Notes: a model not told the origin generated them from the sequence alone. DNA of 64,000 nt from an uncultured Bacteroidota bacterium (GCA_902536935.1 CACAZM010000002.1:1-64000), one strand, 5' to 3'; positions 1 to 7,813 are shown, counted from the stretch's first letter. Numbers and translations: made by a program.

Positions 1-42
1 TAAATTAGAGTTATGATAACCAATGCAATGAAAAAAATTATT
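1..42 (+). promoter_or_regulatory. Leader repeat copy 1 with ATGCAATGA mini-uORF
   Basis: This stretch aligns without gaps to 1678-1719 in front of the next gene, with about 34 of the first 40 positions identical. It holds TAAATTAG (1-8), one base off the TAnnTTTG -7 box. It also holds ATGCAATGA (23-31), a two-codon ORF (Met-Gln-stop) whose TGA overlaps the ATG of the gene at 28. The promoter assignment is inference. Confidence 0.5.
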
Positions 43-1500
43 AGTTTAAAATTTTTAAACAATTTAATTCCAAAGTGTCTTTGCATCATCTTCTTAGCTT
101 TAACAAATATTCATGCACAAAATCAATTAGTAGGATCCAAATCTTATATTCATCTAGAAAAAATTGACAATGTTTGGTGGTTTGTAGACGGTAATGGGCA
201 AAAATTTGTTTCAACTGGGATGAATCACATGCAATCCAATATCAGATTTGCTAATTATAACAAAGAATATTGGGCTAAAGAATTTGGTGAGGAAATTCTT
301 CAAAATGGTCGTTTCAATAGAAAAGCGACTTCCGCTATCAAAAAGTGGATGGTGCGAACTGTCAAAGACCACAAAGACTATGGATTTAATACAATTCCTT
401 ATCACAGACAGTTAAACATTCCAGATGAATATTTTGAAGAACTAGAGATTTTCTACCTTGGGAAAATAAAGACAGGAATCATCCATGCAAATCGTGTCAA
501 ATCTTTATCTCATGATGGTAAATTCCCAGATGTTTTTAGCGAGGAATTTAAACTTAGTGCCGATAGTATTGCTAGCGAATATTGCTCCAAACATAAAGGC
601 AACAAATATTTTCTCGGATACACCTATGAAGATTTGCCAGCTTATGAGTTTCAGATGTACAAACAAGTTCATTTAAGAAGCAACAAAAACTTCGCATACC
701 TTCCGTGGGTTGCTGATATCATTAACAAAAGAGGGTTAACCAATGGCAAGAAAGTATGGCTTACAATTTTAAAGAAAAACTACAATACTCCAGCTGAGGC
801 AGCTGACAATTACAACATCACGTTAAATAAATGGGACGACATTGCTTCTGTTTGTTATTGGCCTGAGCCAAATAACAAGGAAAAGTGGCTAGTCGACCAA
901 GAGGAAATGAGCAAACAAATTCTCGAAAATTGGCATAAAATAAACCGTGAAAGTATTTTGAAGTATGACCCAAACCATTTGATTTTTGGGGACAAAATCT
1001 TTTGTCATGGAAAAGGACACCCCGATTGGGTGTTTGAAATAGTTGGTAAGTATGTCGACGTTTTGCTCATACAAGATTACGAAATGTTAAAACCTACACA
1101 CATCAAAGAGCTAGAGCGATACCATAGTCTTTCTGGAAAACCTGTATTAAATGGTGATGCATCCTATGCGGTTACGGTAAAAGAACAAAAAGCATCAAAG
1201 GGATTGCAAGTGGAAAGTCATGCAGCTGTGGGAGAAGAATATGCGGTCTATCTAAAAGGTATCATGAATCTTCCTTTTATGCTGGGTTGGCACAATTGTG
1301 GATATCTAGAACAATGGACTGGTAGTAGACTAGATGATACAGGCAAGCAACAATCAGGGCTTTTTGATCCTTTTGGAAATCCAAGATCAGAAGCACTTAA
1401 TCTAATCAAAAAGGCTAATCAAAAAGCTGTAAAATGGCACATTGCGTCTGGTAATGATGTGTTTGAATACTCTAAAAGAAAAAATAAGTGGAGTAAATAA
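28..1500 (+). CDS. Secreted glycoside hydrolase-like protein (GH50-like TIM barrel)
   Basis: Predicted exported carbohydrate-active enzyme. Residues 1-31 form a signal peptide (MKK, hydrophobic core, ending at HAQ). The mature start carries WWFVDGNGQKFVSTGMN, the typical opening of beta-agarase-like GH50 barrels, and a later YDPNHLIFGD segment (near residue 315) matches their DPNH strand. I infer a polysaccharide-active role, in keeping with the sulfatase at 7.8-9.3 kb. The usual catalytic positions look altered: the expected NEL-type acid/base region reads YEDL (E201), and the expected GEF-type nucleophile region reads GDAS (D377). I prefer the ATG at 28 over the in-frame ATG at 13. The leader aligns with that of the next gene, where position 13 is ACG and position 28 is the start. 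The exact GH family is uncertain, and it could be an inactive relative. Confidence 0.7.
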   Translation: MKKIISLKFLNNLIPKCLCIIFLALTNIHAQNQLVGSKSYIHLEKIDNVWWFVDGNGQKFVSTGMNHMQSNIRFANYNKEYWAKEFGEEILQNGRFNRKATSAIKKWMVRTVKDHKDYGFNTIPYHRQLNIPDEYFEELEIFYLGKIKTGIIHANRVKSLSHDGKFPDVFSEEFKLSADSIASEYCSKHKGNKYFLGYTYEDLPAYEFQMYKQVHLRSNKNFAYLPWVADIINKRGLTNGKKVWLTILKKNYNTPAEAADNYNITLNKWDDIASVCYWPEPNNKEKWLVDQEEMSKQILENWHKINRESILKYDPNHLIFGDKIFCHGKGHPDWVFEIVGKYVDVLLIQDYEMLKPTHIKELERYHSLSGKPVLNGDASYAVTVKEQKASKGLQVESHAAVGEEYAVYLKGIMNLPFMLGWHNCGYLEQWTGSRLDDTGKQQSGLFDPFGNPRSEALNLIKKANQKAVKWHIASGNDVFEYSKRKNKWSK

Positions 1501-1555
1501 TAAATCCTATTATTTCAATATGGTTTAGAAAGGTTATTCAAAATATTAAGTGATT

Positions 1556-1629
1556 GTTTCGAAAATAGCTCAATTGGGTGTACGATTTTATTCCCAAGAA
1601 TAATTTTTTATTCTTGGGAATATTTTTTT
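1556..1629 (+). ncRNA. Candidate small RNA or 3' element: 28-nt motif plus terminator, copy 1
   Basis: Positions 1556-1583 match 7617-7644 at 26 of 28 bases, core AGCTCAATTGGGTGTAC. A 13-bp stem (1591-1603 with 1608-1620, TTTT loop) and a T-rich tract (1621-1629) follow, as in an intrinsic terminator. The hairpin sequence differs from that of copy 2, so the conservation is not simply shared terminator DNA. It may be a small RNA, the 3' UTR of the glycosidase mRNA, or a recombination-site remnant. The tRNA D-arm resemblance (TAGCTCAATTGG) is only superficial. Confidence 0.45.
1591..1629 (+). terminator. Intrinsic terminator after the glycosidase gene
   Basis: A perfect 13-bp inverted repeat with arms TTCCCAAGAATAA and TTATTCTTGGGAA and a 4-nt loop is followed by TATTTTTTT. 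It lies 90 nt downstream of the stop codon. Confidence 0.8.
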
Positions 1630-1677
1630 AGTTCACATTAAATATAAATCCCATTCATACTTAACCCAGGGTTTTCT

Positions 1678-1719
1678 TAAATTAGTGGCACGATAATCAA
1701 TGCAATGAAGAAAATTAAC
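1678..1719 (+). promoter_or_regulatory. Leader repeat copy 2 with ATGCAATGA mini-uORF
   Basis: Second copy of the leader at 1-42. TAAATTAG lies at 1678-1685 and ATGCAATGA at 1700-1708, with the mini-ORF stop overlapping the ATG at 1705. The similarity continues a few codons into the signal peptide and then fades. Confidence 0.5.
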
Positions 1720-3957
1720 TTAGCTTTTTTAAACACTTTTATGAAAAAAAATACAGTCTACCTACTGTTCACATTGATATTACCGGTTATAGATGTTTCT
1801 GCACAAACTTTGCCTTCAGACTTAATTTGGAATGATGACGAAACAGCATATTATGAAATAAAAGAAAATAATATTGTACTAACCCATTTTGAATCAGCTG
1901 ATCAGCAACTTATTTTATCTTCAGATGAAATTGAAAATATTAATATTGAATCGTTCAGCTTTTCAAAAAATAAAAACAAGGTTTTACTATTTACAAATTC
2001 AAAAAAAGTATGGCGCTACAATACAAGGGGTGACTATTGGGTTTATGATTTTGAAAAAAAAGAAATAGAAAAACTCGGAGATGGTTTCGATGATTCTAGT
2101 TTAATGTTTGCCAAAATCTCACCAGATGAAGATCACGTTGCCTATGTACATAAAGAAAATACTAATACAAGTGTAAGGAACCGAAGTACCAAAGCAAACA
2201 TATATATCGAAAATCTTGAGAACAACACAATTAGAAAATTAACTAGCTCAAAAGGTACAGAAAAGCTTATTAACGGAACTTTTGATTGGGTTTATGAGGA
2301 AGAATTTAGCTGCCGGGATGGGTTTTTATTCAATGAAGATGGTACCAAAATTGCCTTTTGGCAAGTTAATGCCAATAAAGTGAAAGATTTTCACATGATT
2401 AATAACACAGACTCGATTTATTCTTATACAATTCCCGTTGAATATCCAAAAGTCGGTGAAGAACTCACGGCAGTCAAGATTGGGGTAATTGATTTAAATA
2501 AAGAGAAAACCACATGGATGAGTATTCCTGGCGCTGAGGATAAGTTTTTTATTCCAAGAATGACTTGGATACCAGGAAAGGACAAGTTGATGATTCAACA
2601 ATTAAATCGAAAGCAAAATCACAGCAAAATTTTTATTTCAAATGCAGTTAACGGAAACTCAAAATTATTGCTTGAAGATAAAGATTCTGCTTGGGTAGAT
2701 GTCAGAACGTCATGGCCTAATCAACCACAAGCAGGATGGAAATTTATCAATAGTGGAAAAGAGTTTTTATATGTTTCTGAGAAAGATGGCTGGTCTCACA
2801 TACACAAATACAATATCAAATCTCATCTAGACAAGGTCGTCACTGCAGGAAATTATGATGTTATTAAGCCATTGTCTTATGACGAAAAAAATGACAAGCT
2901 ATACTTTTTAGCATCTCCTGATAATCCCACAGAAAGATACCTTTATTGTGTTTCTGTACGTCAAAATGATAAGCCCACCAGAGTTACTCCTAAAACATTA
3001 GAAGGATATCATAATTATAAAATTAGCCCCAAATCAAAATATGCTTTTCATACATTTTCAAATTACTACACACGTCCATTTCGAGCTATTGTATCTCTAT
3101 TTGATCATTCCTTCATTGGAGAGGATCATAAGTTATCAGACATCATCAGTTTACAACAGAAAGAATCTCATCCTCTTGAATTTTTTACGATTACGACTGT
3201 TGATAAAGTAACTATGGATGGTTGGATTGTTAAACCTACAAATTTTGATCCTACCAAAAAATACCCTGTCCTTTTCTATTTTTACAGTGAACCAGCGGGT
3301 CAGACTGCTTTAAATCGATATGGTGCGGGATATAACCCTCTTTATGACGGGAGCTTACAGGAGGATGGATATGTTTATGTGACATTTGATGGAAGAGGAA
3401 CACCATCTCCTAAGGGTAGAGCTTGGCGTAAATCTATTTATAAAAATATTGGAAAAATCAATGTAAGGGATATGGGTATGGGTGCAAAAGCCGTATTTGA
3501 AAAGTTCAACTTTATCGATAAAGATCGCGTTGCAGTTCACGGCTGGAGCGGTGGTGGATCAGCAACACTAAACTGTTTATTCCAATATCCGGATATCTTT
3601 CACACCGGAATTGCAGTTGCTGCAGTTACAAATCAACTCACTTACGATAATATATACCAAGAAAGATATATGGGTGACCCATCTGAGGGAGTACAAAACT
3701 ATATTGCCGGATCCCCGTTGACTTATGTTGAAAATTTTAAAGGAAACTTACTCTACATCCATGGAACAGGCGATGACAATGTTCATTATCAAAATGCTGA
3801 GTTACTTGCTAATGAAATGATTAAGCATAAAAAAGTTTTTTATATGTTGCCTTACCCTAATCGTTCTCATTCTTTGAGAGAAGATAATGCCATTCCACAT
3901 TTGAAATTGATGTTTACAGATTTTTTGAGAAAAAACTGTCCTCCTGGAGGGAGATAG
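1705..3957 (+). CDS. Dipeptidyl-peptidase IV family serine protease (S9B)
   Basis: Exported exopeptidase predicted to release X-Pro or X-Ala dipeptides from peptide N termini. A signal peptide ends at VSAQ (about residue 34). The N-terminal beta-propeller contains DWVYEEEF (194-201), the double-glutamate motif that binds the substrate N terminus in DPP IV. The C-terminal alpha/beta hydrolase has GWSGGG with Ser615, HGTGDDNVH with Asp690 as the likely catalytic acid, and NRSHSL with His722, so the triad is complete. At 750 residues the length is normal for the family. ATG 1705 is supported by the leader repeat; a second in-frame ATG at 1741 would also begin a plausible signal peptide. It is convergent with the phosphatase gene, 26 nt away. 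Confidence 0.93.
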   Translation: MKKINLAFLNTFMKKNTVYLLFTLILPVIDVSAQTLPSDLIWNDDETAYYEIKENNIVLTHFESADQQLILSSDEIENINIESFSFSKNKNKVLLFTNSKKVWRYNTRGDYWVYDFEKKEIEKLGDGFDDSSLMFAKISPDEDHVAYVHKENTNTSVRNRSTKANIYIENLENNTIRKLTSSKGTEKLINGTFDWVYEEEFSCRDGFLFNEDGTKIAFWQVNANKVKDFHMINNTDSIYSYTIPVEYPKVGEELTAVKIGVIDLNKEKTTWMSIPGAEDKFFIPRMTWIPGKDKLMIQQLNRKQNHSKIFISNAVNGNSKLLLEDKDSAWVDVRTSWPNQPQAGWKFINSGKEFLYVSEKDGWSHIHKYNIKSHLDKVVTAGNYDVIKPLSYDEKNDKLYFLASPDNPTERYLYCVSVRQNDKPTRVTPKTLEGYHNYKISPKSKYAFHTFSNYYTRPFRAIVSLFDHSFIGEDHKLSDIISLQQKESHPLEFFTITTVDKVTMDGWIVKPTNFDPTKKYPVLFYFYSEPAGQTALNRYGAGYNPLYDGSLQEDGYVYVTFDGRGTPSPKGRAWRKSIYKNIGKINVRDMGMGAKAVFEKFNFIDKDRVAVHGWSGGGSATLNCLFQYPDIFHTGIAVAAVTNQLTYDNIYQERYMGDPSEGVQNYIAGSPLTYVENFKGNLLYIHGTGDDNVHYQNAELLANEMIKHKKVFYMLPYPNRSHSLREDNAIPHLKLMFTDFLRKNCPPGGR

Positions 3958-3983
3958 TGTTTAAAAGTTAACATTAACGTGAG

Positions 3984-5333
3984 TTACTGGTAAGTTTTAA
4001 AACCCGTATTAAAATCTTTGGTAATAATTGCTTTGTCGTACTCATTTCCTGTAGCAGTATAAGCGGTATAAGTAAGTGTTTGGTTATCAACTTTAATAAC
4101 TTGGAAAAATTGGGTTTGTTCTCCAACTTTATCCGATTTGTAACCATCCGCTTTGTAATTCTTCATTTGAATTGAGTCTATTTCATATTGTTTGGGACCG
4201 CTAACTGAAGTTATGTACAATGTATTTATATTTCCTGATACACCTTTCACTGTCGATTTAATCGGAACATGACCTCTCGCATAAGAGTGATCGTGACCAT
4301 TGAGTACTAAATCAACTCCATACACATCAAACAAAGGTTTCCAGTTTTTTCTAGCATATTCAAAATCTCTTCCCTTTGCAGGAGAAAAAATTGAATGATG
4401 GCATGTAACTATTTTCCATTTCGCATCGCTATTTCGTAATGTTTCTTTAATATATTCTGTCTGCTTTTCTAGAAACTCATTTGAGTTTAAAACAAGAATT
4501 AAAATACCTTGATAATTGACTGAATAAACTGTTTCGCGAAGTGATTGATCTAAATTTTTTTCAACTGGCAGATTAAATTGAGGTCTCCACTGAATCGAAA
4601 GTTTACGGGGGCTAGAAAAACTCGTTTTTTTAAATTCATGATTTCCAACTACGGGAATGGCTGTCCACTGTTTATGAATAAAACCTCCTGCTTTGAACCA
4701 TTGAGCCCATTCATAATCTAGGTGAGCATCATCAACCAAATCACCTGCATGAATTACAAAAGAAGAATTTGGTGCTGTTTGATATGCCATCCGTATTACT
4801 CTCGACCAGTGACTTAAAATGTCATTTTGAGCATCCCCAAAGTATACAAATTCGGTAGGAGCATAACCTTTATTGGCGGTTCTAAATTGTATCCACTCAG
4901 ACCAAATCTCTCCATCTCCTACTCTGTATGTATAAAGCGAATTGGGCGTCAAATCTTCAAAAATAACGCTGTGATAGTGAACATCAAAAGAGTTATTGGA
5001 TTTATATGCCCCTAAGTCAAAAACTTCGGTTATCGCATGGTAAGTGGAAGCATCCGTTACAAAATTTTTGTTTGGTCCAGCTAGAGCAATTTGTGCTTTT
5101 GCACTCAATACTGAACTATCTGTTCTCCAAGTAACAGCACGTTTTGTGGATGGATCACCATTAAAAGTCAGAATGATTCGGTCTGGATCTTGACTTGGAA
5201 TTTCCCAGTGATGTAAATTTATATAATGATGATGGTGAGTATGATGTTTTTCAATGTTTCTATTTGATCCTACCGACTGGCTAAACAACGAGAAGCTGAA
5301 CAAAACAAACACTATAGATTTTAAGTTTATCAT
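3984..5333 (-). CDS. Secreted purple acid phosphatase-like metallophosphoesterase with His-rich N terminus
   Basis: Predicted secreted phosphoesterase. After a signal peptide (about 1-22) comes a histidine cluster, with eight His between residues 30 and 42. A fibronectin-III-like domain of the kind found in purple acid phosphatases follows (about 45-155), then a calcineurin-type metallophosphoesterase domain. Motifs in order are GDAQ, GDLVDD, GNHE, CHHS and GHDHSYAR. The GD-x-x-Y tyrosine that gives purple phosphatases their colour is not obvious, because the block reads GDLVDD. It is the last gene of a likely merC-like/COG0523/phosphatase operon, 43 nt after the GTPase gene. The operator upstream of that operon suggests metal-dependent expression, which is inference. 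The substrate is unknown. Confidence 0.85.
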   Translation of the reverse strand: MINLKSIVFVLFSFSLFSQSVGSNRNIEKHHTHHHHYINLHHWEIPSQDPDRIILTFNGDPSTKRAVTWRTDSSVLSAKAQIALAGPNKNFVTDASTYHAITEVFDLGAYKSNNSFDVHYHSVIFEDLTPNSLYTYRVGDGEIWSEWIQFRTANKGYAPTEFVYFGDAQNDILSHWSRVIRMAYQTAPNSSFVIHAGDLVDDAHLDYEWAQWFKAGGFIHKQWTAIPVVGNHEFKKTSFSSPRKLSIQWRPQFNLPVEKNLDQSLRETVYSVNYQGILILVLNSNEFLEKQTEYIKETLRNSDAKWKIVTCHHSIFSPAKGRDFEYARKNWKPLFDVYGVDLVLNGHDHSYARGHVPIKSTVKGVSGNINTLYITSVSGPKQYEIDSIQMKNYKADGYKSDKVGEQTQFFQVIKVDNQTLTYTAYTATGNEYDKAIITKDFNTGFKTYQ

Positions 5334-5376
5334 GATTCGTTGAATCTAGTTCATTCTATAGACATCAGCTGTTCTG

Positions 5377-6585
5377 TTAGCTTGTTGGCACAGGCCAATT
5401 GTCATTTTTTTGAAATTTACCTTCTTTCCATTGCAGTAACTCCTCATCATTTAGTAAACAATTTTCAAGCTGATTTTTAATTATATCAGGATAAAGTTGT
5501 TGTCCAATAAAAACCAATTCAATTTTTCTATCTCCAAATGGCGACTCCCAGTCAGACTCTATAGATGCTTGATTATCGACAAAAGCAGTGTAATTAATTC
5601 TTTCCGAAAAAGGCATTGATGCCCACCACACACCTGCTGGGTCAGATTTTATAGATCCTCCTGCACTGCTCCATATAAGTGCTTGATCTGACCTTGATCC
5701 CAGCCAAAATAATCCTTTGCTTCTAATAACATTATTAGGGAAGTCATTTTGTATAAAATTTAAAAATCGTTCAGGATGAAAAGGCTTTTTTGAACGAAAC
5801 ACAAATGAACCAATACCAAATTCTTCCGTTTCAGGAGTATGCTCATTTTCCAACTCTCGAATCCATCCAGCTGAACTTTCAGCCTCTTCAAAATCAAACC
5901 GTCCAGTACCAACAACCTCATTTATATCAACCCTTGAATGCTCAGTTTTAATAATCTGTGCTTTTGGATTTAACTTATTAATTATATCGTTTAAATTTCT
6001 AAGGTCCGATTGTGATACCAAATCGGTTTTATTTAATAAAATTACATTAGCGAATTCAATTTGGTCAGTAATTAAATTTACTATAGTACGCTCATCCCCT
6101 TCAATATCAGTCAAATCTCTATCTTTTAGAAATTGAGAACTTGAAAAATCTTTCATGAAATTGAATGCATCTACAACAGTAACCATAGTATCTACATAGC
6201 TAAATTTACTTAAATCAATCGCCCCGTCTTCACTTTCAAAACTAAAGGTTTGTGCTACTGGAATTGGCTCTGATATACCTGTGCTTTCAATAAGTAGATA
6301 GTCAAACCTATTTTCCTTTGCAAGTTTCTCTACTTCAATCATCAGGTCTTCACGAAGTGTGCAACATATACAACCATTGCTCATTTCGACTAACTTCTCC
6401 TCTGTTCTTGAAAGAGTATTTTCATTTTTTACGAATTCAGCATCTATATTTACTTCGCTCATGTCATTTACAATCACAGCAACACGTAAACCCTCTTTGT
6501 TGTGCAAAATATGGTTAAGTAAGGTTGTTTTACCAGCGCCTAAAAATCCACTTAAAACTGTTACAGGAAGTTTTTTATCAACCAT
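5377..6585 (-). CDS. COG0523-family GTPase (CobW/ZNG1-like metallochaperone)
   Basis: G3E-family P-loop GTPase. Residues 13-20 read GFLGAGKT (Walker A). GCICC (71-75) is the CxCC metal-binding signature that defines COG0523. NKTD (near 185) gives guanine specificity, and the last 100 or so residues fit a CobW C-terminal domain. Relatives deliver zinc or other metals to client proteins, and Zur-controlled members act in zinc starvation. Its place between a MerC-like gene (22 nt upstream) and a metallophosphatase, divergent from a Fur-family regulator, makes a zinc role the best guess. The metal cannot be read from sequence alone. Length (402 residues) is typical. Confidence 0.92.
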   Translation of the reverse strand: MVDKKLPVTVLSGFLGAGKTTLLNHILHNKEGLRVAVIVNDMSEVNIDAEFVKNENTLSRTEEKLVEMSNGCICCTLREDLMIEVEKLAKENRFDYLLIESTGISEPIPVAQTFSFESEDGAIDLSKFSYVDTMVTVVDAFNFMKDFSSSQFLKDRDLTDIEGDERTIVNLITDQIEFANVILLNKTDLVSQSDLRNLNDIINKLNPKAQIIKTEHSRVDINEVVGTGRFDFEEAESSAGWIRELENEHTPETEEFGIGSFVFRSKKPFHPERFLNFIQNDFPNNVIRSKGLFWLGSRSDQALIWSSAGGSIKSDPAGVWWASMPFSERINYTAFVDNQASIESDWESPFGDRKIELVFIGQQLYPDIIKNQLENCLLNDEELLQWKEGKFQKNDNWPVPTS

Positions 6586-6606
6586 AATTATGAAAATTAA
6601 ATTCGG

Positions 6607-6990
6607 TTAGCATCTGCAATATTTGTAGTTATATAAATGAACAACCGCAAGATTTATTGATGCAATGTATGTGACAAGCTCAGGTATATGAAAAACACCT
6701 ATTTTTTCATTTGTTAAAACTAAAAAAAGCATCAGCCAGCTCATTCCTAAGAGGTATTTCATGATCGACTTTGTTGTATTCTTTGCTGAGTTATAGACAA
6801 TAAATAACGAAATTGCTAAAAACAAATAATCTAAATTTTTCCATAAAAACGGGGGGAGAATTTTATTATCATTGGATAATGCTACGGAAAAAAAGATTAG
6901 TGGGGTAGCAATACAATGAAGTAGGCAAAGTGTACAAACGATGATGCCATAGATATCAATATTTTGAATAGACGGTTTAACTATTTTCAT
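6607..6990 (-). CDS. MerC-domain small membrane protein
   Basis: A 127-residue protein with about four hydrophobic segments. Cysteines lie in and near the first segment (C19, C22, C26, the last in LLHCIATP), and the protein ends in CRC. The HC-x-x-TP pattern and layout match the MerC family of heavy-metal transport proteins, often found beside Fur-family regulators in Bacteroidota. I chose the ATG at 6990 rather than 7017, because 7011-7018 holds the promoter -7 element and a later start puts the signal before the gene. It is first in an operon with the COG0523 GTPase and phosphatase. The substrate (mercury, zinc or other) is not known. Confidence 0.75.
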   Translation of the reverse strand: MKIVKPSIQNIDIYGIIVCTLCLLHCIATPLIFFSVALSNDNKILPPFLWKNLDYLFLAISLFIVYNSAKNTTKSIMKYLLGMSWLMLFLVLTNEKIGVFHIPELVTYIASINLAVVHLYNYKYCRC

Positions 6991-7002
6991 ATTAAGACAT
7001 AA

Positions 7003-7032
7003 TTTGCTTGCAAACATAAATATGTATATTTG
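7003..7032 (+). promoter_or_regulatory. Promoter of the Fur-family regulator gene
   Basis: TTTG (7003-7006), an 18-bp spacer and TATATTTG (7025-7032) match the Bacteroidota consensus TTTG-N17-23-TAnnTTTG. The predicted start near 7039 falls inside the operator and upstream of the ATG at 7063. Confidence 0.7.
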
Positions 7033-7041
7033 TTATTGCAA
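7011..7041 (-). promoter_or_regulatory. Divergent promoter of the MerC-like/COG0523/phosphatase operon
   Basis: On the minus strand TTG (7041-7039), a 20-bp spacer and TATGTTTG (7018-7011) match the Bacteroidota consensus. The -33 element lies within the palindromic operator. The predicted start near 7004 precedes the ATG at 6990. Confidence 0.65.
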
Positions 7042-7055
7042 CTATGTCGCAATAA
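7033..7055. promoter_or_regulatory. Fur-family operator, 23-bp palindrome
   Basis: The outer arms TTATTGC (7033-7039) and GCAATAA (7049-7055) are perfect inverted repeats, and 9 of the 11 base pairs around the central A match. The length and 11-1-11 symmetry fit Fur/Zur operators. It begins right after the -7 box of the regulator gene and covers the -33 TTG of the divergent operon. Confidence 0.75.
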
Positions 7056-7062
7056 ATTTATT

Positions 7063-7443
7063 ATGGGAATCCTTAGAAAAACAAAATCCATTAAATTAAT
7101 TTTAGGTGAATTCACAAGTGAAACTATTGCTATCTCAGTGACTGATTTAATTAACAAGCTTTCTTTAAAAATTAACAAGAGCACTGTTTATCGTATTTTG
7201 GATAAACTTGAGGATGATAATATTTTATATTCCTTCATTGCCGCTAATGGTGCAAAATACTACGCCAAATGCAGATGTCGTTCAAAAGAAAACACGAACC
7301 ATATTCACCCACACTTTGAATGTACTGGGTGTGGAAAAATAGATTGCTTGGAAATGGAAATTGAAATTCCTATAATCCCTAATCGAAATATTTCTTCCTC
7401 TCATTTTATGTTTCAGGGAAAGTGTGAATACTGTTCAGCTTAA
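7063..7443 (+). CDS. Fur-family transcriptional regulator (Zur-like)
   Basis: A 126-residue Fur-type repressor. An N-terminal winged helix includes the recognition-helix segment STVYRILDKLEDDNIL (about 40-55). The dimerisation domain has HIHPHFECTGCG, with C87 and C90, and a second CxxC (C121, C124). Together these form the structural zinc site common in Zur and PerR proteins. The ATG at 7063 is preferred to a TTG at 7030, which falls inside the promoter. The gene diverges from the MerC-like/COG0523/phosphatase operon and has a palindrome over its predicted transcription start, implying autoregulation and control of that operon. A zinc effector is inferred from the neighbours. Confidence 0.88.
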   Translation: MGILRKTKSIKLILGEFTSETIAISVTDLINKLSLKINKSTVYRILDKLEDDNILYSFIAANGAKYYAKCRCRSKENTNHIHPHFECTGCGKIDCLEMEIEIPIIPNRNISSSHFMFQGKCEYCSA

Positions 7444-7616
7444 TTGAGTTTTTCTATCCTTTCTTGAAAAGAATTACTCTGAAATTTAACTGTATTAAAT
7501 ATTTAATTTTTTAACAATGATTAGGGTTTAAATTTTTTTTAAGGCATTATTTTTTAATATGAATATGATTCTAAAAAATTTAATTTTAGTTGATATCAAT
7601 AAAGATTGTAGGTATA

Positions 7617-7690
7617 GTTTCGAAAATAGCTTAATAGGGTGTACACACTGGGATAAATCTTCATTTTTAAGATTTATCCCTTTTTTTATT
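7617..7690 (+). ncRNA. Candidate small RNA or 3' element: 28-nt motif plus terminator, copy 2
   Basis: Positions 7617-7644 match the element at 1556-1583 at 26 of 28 bases, core AGCTTAATAGGGTGTAC. A 12-bp stem follows (7650-7661 with 7669-7680) and then seven T. The stem sequence is unrelated to copy 1 while the arrangement is the same: motif, 6 nt, hairpin, T tract. Function unknown. Confidence 0.45.
7650..7687 (+). terminator. Intrinsic terminator downstream of the Fur-family gene
   Basis: Arms GGGATAAATCTT and AAGATTTATCCC form a perfect 12-bp stem with a 7-nt loop, followed directly by TTTTTTT. Confidence 0.8.
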
Positions 7691-7773
7691 TTTTCGGTTT
7701 ACGATCTTAAAAATGAGCTTTTTTGTAAAAAATGGGGTTAATTCCTGGGGTTTGACCATCATTATTTTTTTTT

Positions 7774-7810
7774 AAAAAGACAATAAGTCCAATTTGTAGA
7801 GATTGGATTT
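7774..7810 (-). terminator. Probable terminator of the sulfatase gene
   Basis: Arms AAGTCCAAT (7785-7793) and ATTGGATTT (7802-7810) pair with one G-T. Read on the minus strand the stem follows the sulfatase stop and runs into a TCTTTTT tract. Confidence 0.5.
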
Positions 7811-7813
7811 TAT

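Larger units (their letters stand above)
7444..7813. other. 370-bp intergenic region between convergent genes
   Basis: AT-rich DNA between the regulator and sulfatase stop codons. It contains the second copy of the 28-nt motif plus hairpin (7617-7690) and a probable minus-strand terminator (7785-7810). I see no convincing gene. A 60-codon ORF at 7559-7741 runs through the hairpin and has no family features. Confidence 0.6.

Noticed and set aside
1561-1583. Degenerate tRNA fragment
   Set aside because: TAGCTCAATTGGG resembles a D arm, but no acceptor, anticodon or T arm pairs with it in either copy.
1686-1703. Sigma-54 promoter in the second leader copy
   Set aside because: TGGCACG is present, but no GC lies 10 bases after GG, and the first leader copy lacks the TGGCACG.
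7559-7741. 60-codon ORF in the intergenic region
   Set aside because: It runs through a terminator hairpin and the duplicated 28-nt motif, has no recognisable domain and a low-complexity AT-driven composition.
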